Shown here in pieces: positions 8,895 through 16,378 of a stretch of 64,000 nucleotides of DNA. This DNA comes from CAVYBY01 sp963766935 (lineage in GTDB: Bacteria > Actinomycetota > UBA4738 > HRBIN12). Numbering within the stretch: position 1 is the stretch's first letter; every line of letters begins with the position of its first letter. The DNA lies in assembly GCA_963766935.1 (NCBI GenBank), contig CAVYBY010000003.1, forward strand, positions 62,001 through 126,000. The letters run 5' to 3'. Made by a program: the position numbers and the translations under genes. The notes below the pieces were generated by a model that was not told the origin of the DNA, searched no databases, and saw only the letters and a program-made list of their open reading frames with translations.

Positions 8895-8955
8895 GGGAGC
8901 GACCGAGGAAGCGCTCCTGAGGGAGCGACCGAGGAAGCGCTCCTGAGGGAGCGAC
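8881..8955 (+). repeat. Three tandem copies of a 26-bp hairpin-forming unit
   Basis: Copies at 8881-8906, 8907-8932 and 8933-8955 (the last missing 3 bp) are identical. Each unit contains CGCTCC-TGAG-GGAGCG, a 6-bp stem with a 4-nt loop. The stop codon TGA of the GcvT-like gene sits in the loop of the first copy. As 26 is not a multiple of 3, each copy offers the ending RKRS-stop in a different frame. There is no T-tract. Confidence 0.85.
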
Positions 8956-8963
8956 TCTCCCGC

Positions 8964-8982
8964 CTCCGGTCGTAGGCCGGAG
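8964..8982 (+). terminator. Hairpin between the GcvT-like gene and the phosphodiesterase gene
   Basis: CTCCGG-TCGTAGG-CCGGAG: 6-bp stem, 7-nt loop, 23 bp before GTG 9006. It may be an attenuator or terminator. No T-run follows, and the gene beyond has no clear separate ribosome site. Confidence 0.3.
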
Positions 8983-9005
8983 ACATCTGGGAAAATGGAC
9001 CTACC

Positions 9006-10898
9006 GTGCGTCAAACCCTGCGTTCACTCATGCCGTTCGTGCTTGCGGCCGGCGTCGGTGCCCTGGTGGTCGCTCTCGCCGACAGCGTGGTGCTCGGGGC
9101 GGCAACCGGGCTCGCGGGGCTCGTCGTCGTCCTGGCCGTCATCGCCTGGACCGGCCGCCGGCGCGAGATGGACCCAGACCGGCGCCGGTTCCTCGCGTTG
9201 ACCGGCACCGCCGGCCTGGCGTGGGTCGCCGGCGGGACCGCGATCGGCGCGGTGGCCAGGCGGCTGGCGCGACCCGATCCCCGGCCCGTCCAGCAAGCCA
9301 TGGCCCGCGAGCTCGGCGGCGAGTACATGGAGCTCGTCCGCCGCGCCTACCACCCGGGCCGCTCGGGCGACCTTCAGCTGCTGCTCGCCCCGTTCAACAG
9401 CTCGAACTACGCCTCCGAGTCGACCTCGCTCGTCCAGAACGATCCGCGATCGAGCCACGCCAGCGTATGGATGTACCTGCAGCGGGTCCCGCTCGTCGTC
9501 TATGCCCCCGGACGCGTGAGCGCCGCCGACTCCGTCGAGCGGGTCTCGCTCGCGGACCTGGCCCCGACGACGGCCGCCCTGATGGGCTTTGACGGGTTCC
9601 CGTCGGACCGCTCGGGCACCGTGCTGCCCAACATCTCGGCCAACATCCCAGCGGGGGCGACGCCGCCCAAGGTGATCGTCACGTTCGTCATCGACGGCGG
9701 CGGGTGGAACGTCCTGCGGATGTGGAACGACCGCTGGCCGAACCTCAAGCGGCTGATGCGCGAAGGCGCGAACTATCGCAACGCGCTCACCGGGTCGTTC
9801 CCCGCCGTGACCGCGTGCGCGCACGCGACGATCGGGACCGGAGCGTTCCCCGACCGCCACGGGATCACCGGCCACAACATCCGCGACGGCGCGTCGGTCC
9901 GCAAGGCCTACCGGGAGGTGGGCGCGGCGGACCCCTCCGACATCCTCGTGCCGACGCTCGCCGACCTCTGGAGCACCGAGACGGGCAACCGCGCGTGGAT
10001 CGGCGAGCTGGGCTACCAGGTGTGGCACGTCGGGATGATCGGGTTCGGCGGACGCGACCGGCCGGCCGGCGACAAGCCCGTCGCGGTGTTCTGGGACTCC
10101 GACCACGGCGGTGGCTGGGCGCCCCAGCATCCCGATCTCTACCGGACGCCCAACGAGGTGCCGGGGTTGGACGTGTGGGAGGCGCACCGGGCGGCGTTTG
10201 TGAACCCCGGATGGGACGCGCAGTTCTACCCGAAGGGAACGGCCAACCCGTGCTGCGACCCGCCGATCGCGCAGTACCAGGGAGACCTGATCCAGTCGAC
10301 GTTCGACTCCGAGCCGGTCGGAGAAACCGGAACGACGGACCTGCTGTACATCAACTTCAAGACGCCCGACTACACGGGCCACGTCTACAACATGGAGTCG
10401 AAGTGGGAGGGGCTGATGATCGAGGCCGTCGACGTGGAGCTGGGCCGGCTGGTCCGGCTGCTCGACGAGCGGTTCCCCGGCGACTACGCCCTGATCGTCA
10501 CCGCCGACCACGGCCAGTGCCCGCTCCCCGACGACACGGGGGGCGTCCGGCTGGACCCGATCCAACTCCAGAAGCACATCGACGGCGAGTTCGCCGGTAT
10601 CCGCAGGGTGGTCCAGGAAGTCGTCCCGTCGGAGGTGTACCTGTACACCGACCGGCTCTGGGACGTCGGCGCGAGCCCCGAGGACGTGGCCGCGTTCCTG
10701 GGGAACTACGCCTACCGTCGCAACATCGGGCCCTACGTTCCCCGCAGTGCGATCGAGCAGGACCTGATGGACCGGCAGGAGTTCGCCGCGGTGCTCGCCA
10801 CCAGCTATCTCGACACGCTGGACTCCGAGACGGTCGGTGCGCTCGGCGAGTCTCGGTTCTCCGAGGCGGACCAGGGCATCCCGCCCGCCCCGGATTGA
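9006..10898 (+). CDS. Type I phosphodiesterase / nucleotide pyrophosphatase family protein, membrane-anchored
   Basis: 630 residues. Two hydrophobic segments lie in the first 50 residues (MPFVLAAGVGALVVALAD and AGLVVVLAVIAW), and a third region TGTAGLAWVAGG follows the RRRF-like motif, so the enzyme is probably held at the outer face of the membrane. The hydrolase core starts near residue 218: VIDGGGWN supplies the first metal Asp, and SFPAVTACAHATIGTGAFP carries the nucleophilic Thr region and PDRHGI. DYTGH and IVTADHGQ supply the remaining metal His/Asp ligands. This is the alkaline-phosphatase-superfamily pattern of ENPP-like enzymes. The substrate (nucleotides, phospholipids or polyprenyl phosphates) is not determinable. 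The GTG start fits the TM-first layout. Confidence 0.84.
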   Translation: MRQTLRSLMPFVLAAGVGALVVALADSVVLGAATGLAGLVVVLAVIAWTGRRREMDPDRRRFLALTGTAGLAWVAGGTAIGAVARRLARPDPRPVQQAMARELGGEYMELVRRAYHPGRSGDLQLLLAPFNSSNYASESTSLVQNDPRSSHASVWMYLQRVPLVVYAPGRVSAADSVERVSLADLAPTTAALMGFDGFPSDRSGTVLPNISANIPAGATPPKVIVTFVIDGGGWNVLRMWNDRWPNLKRLMREGANYRNALTGSFPAVTACAHATIGTGAFPDRHGITGHNIRDGASVRKAYREVGAADPSDILVPTLADLWSTETGNRAWIGELGYQVWHVGMIGFGGRDRPAGDKPVAVFWDSDHGGGWAPQHPDLYRTPNEVPGLDVWEAHRAAFVNPGWDAQFYPKGTANPCCDPPIAQYQGDLIQSTFDSEPVGETGTTDLLYINFKTPDYTGHVYNMESKWEGLMIEAVDVELGRLVRLLDERFPGDYALIVTADHGQCPLPDDTGGVRLDPIQLQKHIDGEFAGIRRVVQEVVPSEVYLYTDRLWDVGASPEDVAAFLGNYAYRRNIGPYVPRSAIEQDLMDRQEFAAVLATSYLDTLDSETVGALGESRFSEADQGIPPAPD

Positions 10899-10899
10899 G

Positions 10900-12354
10900 T
10901 CAGGGCTCGAGCCGGCAGCCCGGGATCGGCTGCGAGCCGTTCCGCTCCACCTCGATGTGCACGTGCGGATACTTGCCCGCCACGTACGTGTCCGTCTGCG
11001 GCGTGCTCCCGCGAAACACCTTGGGAACGCCGATCACGGTCGCCGACGAGACGACGTGCTGGCCGGCATGCACCCGGACGTCGTCGACGTGGAACATGAC
11101 CACCGTGAAGCGCGGGCGCGCGTCGGGACGGATGACCACGCGCACGTCGAGCGCCTCGCAGTACAGGATGTACGGGGTGACGCTGACGACGCGGCCCGTG
11201 ACGGGTGCAAGCACCGGCGTGCCCGGTTTCATGACGTCGTCGGAGGCTGAGGTCGCCGGCGCTGCGCGTCCGCGCGGACCCATCACGATGTAGCCGGGGC
11301 CGCGGGTCGGCGGCGGCGGCCGGAACTTGCGCGGGTTCGCGTTGATCAGCATGTGGCCACGCGGCCGCAGCGCGATCGCCGAGGCGAACAGCGACTCGTG
11401 ATAGGTGATCCGCACGAGCTGCGCGGCCGGCTGGTACAGCGACAGGCCGGCCGCCGTCGCGAACACCACCGGCCGCCACCGGCGCTCGCACCGCAGCACG
11501 GGGCCGTGGACGCCGGCGGGCAGACACGTGTCCACGCCCGGGCCGCCGTCGATCCGGCTCCAGCCGGGTCCCGCGTCGATCGTGTCCTCACCCGCCCCGC
11601 CGTCGATCCGATCGGCCCCCGCACCGCCGTCGAGGGTGTCGAACCCGGGGCCGCCGTCCATCCGATCGTTGCCGGGACCGCCGGACAGGACGTCGTTGCC
11701 GCCCAGGCCCTCGATGACGTCGGCGCCGCGGCCGCCCTCGATCCGGTCGGCGGCGGCCGACCCCTCGAGGACGTCGTTCCTGCCCGAGCCGACGAGCACC
11801 TGGATGTCGAGGAGCGTGTCGACACCGGCGCCGGTCGCGACGCCGGTCCGCAGACTCGCGCGAACGCCCGGCGCCGCCGAGAACGAGGCGGTGTCCCGGC
11901 CGGGGCCACCGTCCAGCGTGTCGGCGCCCGCACCGCCGATCAGCAGGTCCGCGCCGGACCCCCCGATCAGGTGGTCCGCTCCGGCCCCGCCGGAGAGCCG
12001 GTCGTTGCCCCCGAGCCCGCAGATGACGTCGTCGCCCGGCGTGCCCTCCAGCACGTCGTCACCCGGCGTGCCGAGGATCGTGCAGGCGCCGTCGGCGGCG
12101 GCCGGTCGCGGGGCCGGAAGCACGACGAGCGCGAGGGCGACAAGAGCAGCCAGCACGAGGACCGGCAACCGGGCCGGACGACCGGCGCCAGGATGGGCCC
12201 CCGAATGGGCCCCCGAATGGGCCCCCGAATGGGCGCCAGAATGTGCGGCAGAATGTGCGGCGGAATGGGTCGATGGGCGGATCGCCCGATGATAGCCCCG
12301 CGATAGGCTGGATCCTCCAAGCGACCCGGAGGTCGATGCCGTGCCCGCCCGCAC
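10900..12354 (-). CDS. Secreted protein with RTX-type calcium-binding repeats and a C-terminal M23-like domain
   Basis: Exported protein of up to 484 residues. A hydrophobic export segment (LPVLVLAALVALALVV) ends in AAADGAC. About ten nonapeptide RTX repeats of the GGxGxDxL kind follow (for example GGAGADTLDGGPG), which form calcium-bound beta-rolls. The last ~190 residues resemble a lysostaphin-like M23 domain (GTPVLAPVTGRVVSV, VVMFHVDDV, HVHIEVE), though the first zinc-ligand motif looks degenerate. The start is uncertain. The longest frame begins at GTG 12354 but then runs through a 12-bp DNA repeat read as HSGA/HSAA, uses CAT rather than CAC codons, and overlaps the promoter of the divergent gene. 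TTG 12168 or GTG 12156 may be the true start. Confidence 0.7.
   Translation of the reverse strand: MRAGTASTSGSLGGSSLSRGYHRAIRPSTHSAAHSAAHSGAHSGAHSGAHSGAHPGAGRPARLPVLVLAALVALALVVLPAPRPAAADGACTILGTPGDDVLEGTPGDDVICGLGGNDRLSGGAGADHLIGGSGADLLIGGAGADTLDGGPGRDTASFSAAPGVRASLRTGVATGAGVDTLLDIQVLVGSGRNDVLEGSAAADRIEGGRGADVIEGLGGNDVLSGGPGNDRMDGGPGFDTLDGGAGADRIDGGAGEDTIDAGPGWSRIDGGPGVDTCLPAGVHGPVLRCERRWRPVVFATAAGLSLYQPAAQLVRITYHESLFASAIALRPRGHMLINANPRKFRPPPPTRGPGYIVMGPRGRAAPATSASDDVMKPGTPVLAPVTGRVVSVTPYILYCEALDVRVVIRPDARPRFTVVMFHVDDVRVHAGQHVVSSATVIGVPKVFRGSTPQTDTYVAGKYPHVHIEVERNGSQPIPGCRLEP
12192..12275. repeat. 12-bp tandem repeat, about seven copies
   Basis: Period-12 array built on AATGGGCCCCCG. Units at 12192, 12204 and 12216 are near identical. 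Those at 12228, 12240, 12252 and 12264 drift (AATGTGCGGCAG and similar). It lies at the 5' end of the minus-strand RTX gene, just upstream of the plus-strand M15 gene promoter, so it may be intergenic rather than coding. Confidence 0.85.
12304..12332 (+). promoter_or_regulatory. -10 element and ribosome site for the M15 gene
   Basis: TAGGCT at 12304-12309 is followed by a short leader and GGAGG at 12328-12332, 8 nt before GTG 12341. Unlike several other TAGGCT elements here, the spacing leaves a real 5' leader with a ribosome site. Confidence 0.45.
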
Positions 12355-13501
12355 CTCGAGAAGGCTTTGCCTCGCGCTCGCGCTGCTCCTCGCCGCCGCC
12401 GCGCTGCCGCTGTCCGGGGCGGCCGAGGCGTCGACCGTGCCGCTTCCGGCCGCCTACCTGGCCTCGCGCGTCGGGGGGTTTCCAGCCGGCATCGAGCCGC
12501 GGCTTCGGCATCTTCCGGGGGTCCGTCACGCCGCCGTCGTTCTCGAGAACGTCGCGTGGATGACGCGGTCGGTCGCCGCGAACGGGACCGTGATCGGGCT
12601 GCCGCCCCCACCGCTCGCGATCCCGTTGGACGTCATGGCGGCCGGCGCCTGGACCATGGCGCCGTTCCTGCCCGCGAAGTACCGCACCGAGGTGGCAAAG
12701 GCCATGGCCGCCGGACGGGCGGTGCTCGGCACGCGAAGCGCGCACCTGCGGCGCCTGCACGTCGGCGACCGCCTGGTGTTCCGGGGCGGCGTCTCGGTCA
12801 CCGTGGGCGCCGTCGTTCCGGACCCGGTGGCCAGTTGGAGCGAGGTGCTCGTCTCGCGCGCCGTCGCCGCGCGTATCGGTGTCCACTCCGCGAAGTTCGC
12901 GCTCCTGGCCGTCGACGGCAAGCCGACGGTTCCCGTGATGGCGTGGCGGATCCGCGCGCTTCTGCCGGCGGGATTCCCGGTCCGCGTCCGCCGGCCCGGA
13001 ACGGCCCGGTTCCGGCGGACCTCCGACACCGGCTGGCCGCCGGTCCTCATGAAGCTCGCGTTCGGGGAGTTCGCCGCGCGGCCCGAGCCCGGCCGCCCCG
13101 GCTACCTCCAGATGGGCGCGGCGTTCATCCGCGACCACCTCGCAACCGAGAGTGTCCCCCTGCTCGGCCGGTTCACGTGCAACCGGCGGTTGTTCGCGCC
13201 GCTGCGCGCCGCCATGAACGACCTCCGCCGCCGCGGCCTCGCCGGACTCGTTCACTCGTTTTCCGGCTGCTACAACTCACGGATGGTCATGCGCCAGCCC
13301 ACCTGGGCCATCTCGAAGCACACGTGGGGGGCGGCCGTCGACATCAACGCGCCGGAGAACCCCTGGAGCCGGACGCCGCACCAGGACGGGCGGCTCGTCC
13401 GGGTGATGGAGGCGCACGGGTTCACGTGGGGCGGCGACTGGATCGTGCCCGACGGCATGCACTTCGAGTACGAAGGCGTGAAGGGGATCGCGCCGGTCTG
13501 A
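12341..13501 (+). CDS. Secreted M15-family D-alanyl-D-alanine carboxypeptidase-like protein
   Basis: 386 residues. The signal peptide has an RR n-region and LCLALALLLAAAALPL, cleaved around AEA. The middle (residues ~40-270) is not recognised. The catalytic M15 (VanY/DacB-type) domain is at the C-terminus: SKHTWGAAVDIN around residues 324-335 gives the SxHxxGxAxD zinc motif, and GGDW...DGMHFEY near residue 373 gives the last zinc His. The enzyme would trim peptidoglycan stem peptides outside the membrane. Start GTG 12341 has GGAGG at good spacing. It is divergent from the RTX/M23-like gene, so the pair may be an envelope-remodelling unit. Confidence 0.86.
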   Translation: MPARTSRRLCLALALLLAAAALPLSGAAEASTVPLPAAYLASRVGGFPAGIEPRLRHLPGVRHAAVVLENVAWMTRSVAANGTVIGLPPPPLAIPLDVMAAGAWTMAPFLPAKYRTEVAKAMAAGRAVLGTRSAHLRRLHVGDRLVFRGGVSVTVGAVVPDPVASWSEVLVSRAVAARIGVHSAKFALLAVDGKPTVPVMAWRIRALLPAGFPVRVRRPGTARFRRTSDTGWPPVLMKLAFGEFAARPEPGRPGYLQMGAAFIRDHLATESVPLLGRFTCNRRLFAPLRAAMNDLRRRGLAGLVHSFSGCYNSRMVMRQPTWAISKHTWGAAVDINAPENPWSRTPHQDGRLVRVMEAHGFTWGGDWIVPDGMHFEYEGVKGIAPV

Positions 13502-13519
13502 CCCACGCGGGAACTCGAC

Positions 13520-14176
13520 CTAACCGACGTGCGGCAGGTGCTTGTCGTCCTCCTCGAACGTGTTGCCCTCGGCGGGGATCGGCGTCGCCTGCAGCATCCT
13601 GGCCACGTGCACCGCGTTGTGGGCCATCCACCGCGTCGTCCGCATCGTGTAGGCGTGGTGCTCGCCGCCCGCCTCGATGTACGACGGGCCCGGGCCGGCG
13701 TCGCCCACCCAGTAGGTATCGGCGTTCGGCGGGATCGTGCACCCGAGGTGCGAGAGGTTGAACAGCGTCGTCTCGGCGGCCGCGTGGGCGCCGTCCTCGT
13801 TCCCGGTGACGACCACGCAGCCTACCTTGTTGTACAGCGGGTACTGACCGGCGGCGTTGCGGTCGTTGTACGTGCCGTCGAGGCGCTCGATCACCATCTG
13901 CGCCACCGAGCCACGCACGCCGAACCAGATCGGGGTCCCGATGCACACGATGTCGGCCTCGAGGATCTGCTCCAGGATCTCGGGCCACTGGTCTCCCTCG
14001 CCCTCGTTCGACGAGACGCCGAAGGGAACGTGGTAGTCGACCACGCGCAGCATCTGCGTCTCGACGTCCATCGTGTCCCACCAGGACCTCACCTTGTTCA
14101 TCAGGGCCTCGGTGTTGGACACCTCGGGTGACTTCTTCAGCGTGCAGTTGAGCATCACGGCCTTCAACGACGTCAT
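13520..14176 (-). CDS. Flavodoxin-like NAD(P)H-dependent FMN reductase
   Basis: 218 residues. The N-terminus MTSLKAVMLNCTLKKSPEVSNT gives the flavin-phosphate loop. IVCIGTPIWFGVRGSVAQM is the isoalloxazine-contacting loop typical of NADPH-dependent FMN reductases and WrbA-like proteins, and NKVGCVVVTGNEDGA is the third flavin-contacting strand. There is a strong ribosome site (GGGGAGGAGG) before ATG 14176. It is the last gene of the operon that begins at 21937, 57 bp after icmA; the gap contains three short direct repeats. A role in electron supply or quinone reduction is possible, and nothing in the sequence ties it to the mutase. Confidence 0.8.
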   Translation of the reverse strand: MTSLKAVMLNCTLKKSPEVSNTEALMNKVRSWWDTMDVETQMLRVVDYHVPFGVSSNEGEGDQWPEILEQILEADIVCIGTPIWFGVRGSVAQMVIERLDGTYNDRNAAGQYPLYNKVGCVVVTGNEDGAHAAAETTLFNLSHLGCTIPPNADTYWVGDAGPGPSYIEAGGEHHAYTMRTTRWMAHNAVHVARMLQATPIPAEGNTFEEDDKHLPHVG

Positions 14177-14190
14177 CGAGTCCTCCTCCC

Positions 14191-14231
14191 CTTCTTGGGC
14201 TCTCCTTCTTGGGCTCTTCTTCTTGGGCCTC
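14191..14231. repeat. 13-14-bp tandem repeat, three copies
   Basis: CTTCTTGGGCTCT-type units at 14191-14203, 14204-14217 and 14218-14231, ending next to the icmA stop codon. Confidence 0.75.
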
Positions 14232-14232
14232 G

Positions 14233-15891
14233 TCAGATCCGAATCGTCTCGGGGTGGCTCCCGAACACGGCGCGCAACGCGCCGACCATCTCACCCTCGG
14301 TGCAGGACGCCCGCGCGCAATCGAGGATCGCCGGCATCAGGTTCGCATCGGTCGCGGCCTCGCGCTCGAGCCGCGCCAGGGCCTCGTCGGCCCGGCCGGG
14401 ATCGCGCGCCCGGCGGACCTCCTGCAGCGTGCGCGCCTGCTCGGTCTCGGTCGCCATCGGGATCTCCAGGACCTCGGGGCCGGCCCCGGGCGCGTCGACG
14501 AACTCGTTCACCCCGACGCGGATCAGGTCGTGCGCGTCGAAGCGCGCCTGCTCGCGGAAGGCCGCGTCGGCGATCTCGGATTGGAAGAAGCCGTCCTCGA
14601 TGCCATGCAGCACGCCCTGGAGCACCGATCCCTTCCCCCGCTCGAGGATCGCGGCCAGATAGGCCTCGGCTTCCTTCTCGATCCCGTCGGTCAGCGCCTC
14701 GACGAAATACGACCCGCCGAGCGGGTCGATCACGTTCGCCACCCCGATCTCGCTCGCGATGATCTGCTGGGTCCGAAGCGCGATCGTCGCCGCGCGGTCG
14801 GTCGGCAGCGCGTACACCTCGTCGAGCGAGTTCGTGTGCAGCGACTGCGTTCCGCCCAGCACCGCCGCCAGCGCCTCGAAGGCCGTCCGCACGATGTTGT
14901 TCTCCGGCTGCTCCGCGGTGAGCGAGCACCCCGCCGTCTGCGTGTGGAACCGAAGACGCCACGACCGCTCGTCGGCCGCTCCGTACCGATCCCGCAGCCA
15001 CCGCGCCCACATCCGCCGCGCCGCACGGAATTTCGCGATCTCCTCGAAGAAGTCGATGTGCGAGTTGAAGAAGAAGGACAGGCGCGGCGCGAAGGCGTCC
15101 ACGGCGAGGCCACGTTCGACCCCGAGCTCGACGTAGGCGAACCCGTCGGCAAGCGTAAAGGCCAGCTCCTGTGCGGCGGTCGAACCCGCCTCGCGGATGT
15201 GATAGCCGGACACGCTGATCGGATGGAAGCGCGGCACCTCGCGCGTGCAGAACTCGATCAGGTCGCCGATCAGCCGCAGGTGCGGGCGCGGCGGGAAGAG
15301 CCACTCGCGCTGGGCGATGTACTCCTTGAAGATGTCCGTCTGCAGGGTGCCCCCGATCGAGGTCCACGGCACGCCCTGGCGCTCGGCGGCGACGAGGAAC
15401 AGCGCGAACACGATGACGGCCGGCCCGTTGATGGTCATCGACGTGGTGATGGAGTCGAGGGGGATGCCGTCGAACAGGACGTCCATGTCGTCCACCGAGT
15501 CGACCGCGACGCCGCACCGGCCGACCTCGCCGCGCGCGAACGGGTCGTCGGAGTCGCGCCCCATCAGCGTCGGCAGGTCGAAGGCGACCGAGAGCCCCGT
15601 CTGCCCGCGCGCCAGCAGGTACCGGTAGCGCTCGTTGGTCTCACGCGCGCCGCCGAACCCGGCGAACTGGCGCATCGTCCAGGGCCGGCCGAGGTACATG
15701 CTCGGATAGACACCGCGCGTCATCGGGAAGCCGCCCGGGTAGCCGAGGTCGCGGTCGTAGTCGAGGTCCTCGTTCGACGCCGGGGTGTACAGCGGCTCGA
15801 GCGGAACGCCCGAGAAGGTGACCGGGCGCTCGCGCGTTCCCGCGTTCGCCTCGTAGGCCGACCACCACGCTCGCTTCGCATCCTTGTTCAC
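14233..15891 (-). CDS. icmA: B12-dependent acyl-CoA mutase large subunit, isobutyryl-CoA mutase type
   Basis: 552 residues: the TIM-barrel and linker of the methylmalonyl-CoA mutase family with no B12 domain, which is encoded separately just upstream. Conserved blocks are MYLGRPWTMRQFAGF, GLSVAFDLPTLMG, MTINGPA, SGYHIREAG (His231) and TAGCSLTAEQPENN. Aligned without gaps to the Propionibacterium enzyme from memory (offset 13), the carboxylate-binding Tyr89 is Phe76 and Arg207 is Gln194, while Ala116 is Ala103. Phe plus Gln is the published signature of isobutyryl-CoA mutase (IcmA Phe80/Gln198), which interconverts isobutyryl-CoA and n-butyryl-CoA. GTG 15891 has GAGGAGG upstream and overlaps the B12-subunit stop by 4 bp. 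A methylmalonyl-CoA role is unlikely unless those two codons are wrong. Confidence 0.8.
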   Translation of the reverse strand: MNKDAKRAWWSAYEANAGTRERPVTFSGVPLEPLYTPASNEDLDYDRDLGYPGGFPMTRGVYPSMYLGRPWTMRQFAGFGGARETNERYRYLLARGQTGLSVAFDLPTLMGRDSDDPFARGEVGRCGVAVDSVDDMDVLFDGIPLDSITTSMTINGPAVIVFALFLVAAERQGVPWTSIGGTLQTDIFKEYIAQREWLFPPRPHLRLIGDLIEFCTREVPRFHPISVSGYHIREAGSTAAQELAFTLADGFAYVELGVERGLAVDAFAPRLSFFFNSHIDFFEEIAKFRAARRMWARWLRDRYGAADERSWRLRFHTQTAGCSLTAEQPENNIVRTAFEALAAVLGGTQSLHTNSLDEVYALPTDRAATIALRTQQIIASEIGVANVIDPLGGSYFVEALTDGIEKEAEAYLAAILERGKGSVLQGVLHGIEDGFFQSEIADAAFREQARFDAHDLIRVGVNEFVDAPGAGPEVLEIPMATETEQARTLQEVRRARDPGRADEALARLEREAATDANLMPAILDCARASCTEGEMVGALRAVFGSHPETIRI

Positions 15892-16359
15892 GGTTCCTCC
15901 TCGGGTGATGTGGCGTCGTCGCGGCCGCTTCGCAGCCGCGCGCGAAGCCAGGTGACGATCTCGCTGAGGCTGGTCCCGGGCGGGAAGACGCGTTCGATGC
16001 CCAGACCGGCGAGCACCGGCACGTCGCTTGCCGGGACGATCCCGCCGGCGAACACGACGACGCCGGTGACGTCTCGTTCGCGAAGCTGCTGCATGACCTC
16101 GGGGAACAAGCGTCATGTGCGCGCCGGAGTGACACGAGAGGCCGAGGGCGTCCGCGTCTTCTTGAAGGACCGTCTCGGCGATCTGCTCGGGGGTCTGCCA
16201 CAGGCCGGTGTAGACGACCTCGAACCCGGCGTCGCGCAGGGCGCGCGCGACGACCTTCACCCCACGGTCGTGCCCGTCCAGCCCCGGCTTGGCCACCACC
16301 ACGCGAAACGGGGCGGCGTTCCGCCCGCCGCCGCGGACGCGATCCCCTTTGCCTCGCAC
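15888..16359 (-). CDS. icmB: B12-binding small subunit of acyl-CoA mutase, one frameshift
   Basis: Cobalamin-binding domain of about 157 residues. VAKPGLDGHDRG carries the DxHxxG motif whose His coordinates cobalt. It is followed by SCHSGAHMTL, then FPEVMQQLRERDVTGVVVFAGG and the GG turn. After MTL the reading frame breaks: an extra base near 16109 moves the remaining 70 residues into another frame, which runs cleanly to TGA 15888. The conserved sequence on both sides shows the gene was intact recently, so base-call error is a strong possibility; if real, the mutase lacks its cofactor domain. The stop overlaps the icmA start (GTGA). The start GTG 16359 is weakly supported. Confidence 0.75.
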
Positions 16360-16378
16360 CGCCGCCTGTTCGATGCGA

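Noticed and set aside
8281..8946. A second gene overlapping the GcvT-like gene in another frame, ending in the same RKRS
   Set aside because: Composition is Arg/Ser/Pro-rich shadow sequence; the shared end is caused only by the 26-bp repeat.
14233..15891. Calling the large mutase subunit methylmalonyl-CoA mutase by overall similarity
   Set aside because: The two carboxylate-binding residues are changed to Phe and Gln, the isobutyryl-CoA mutase pattern.
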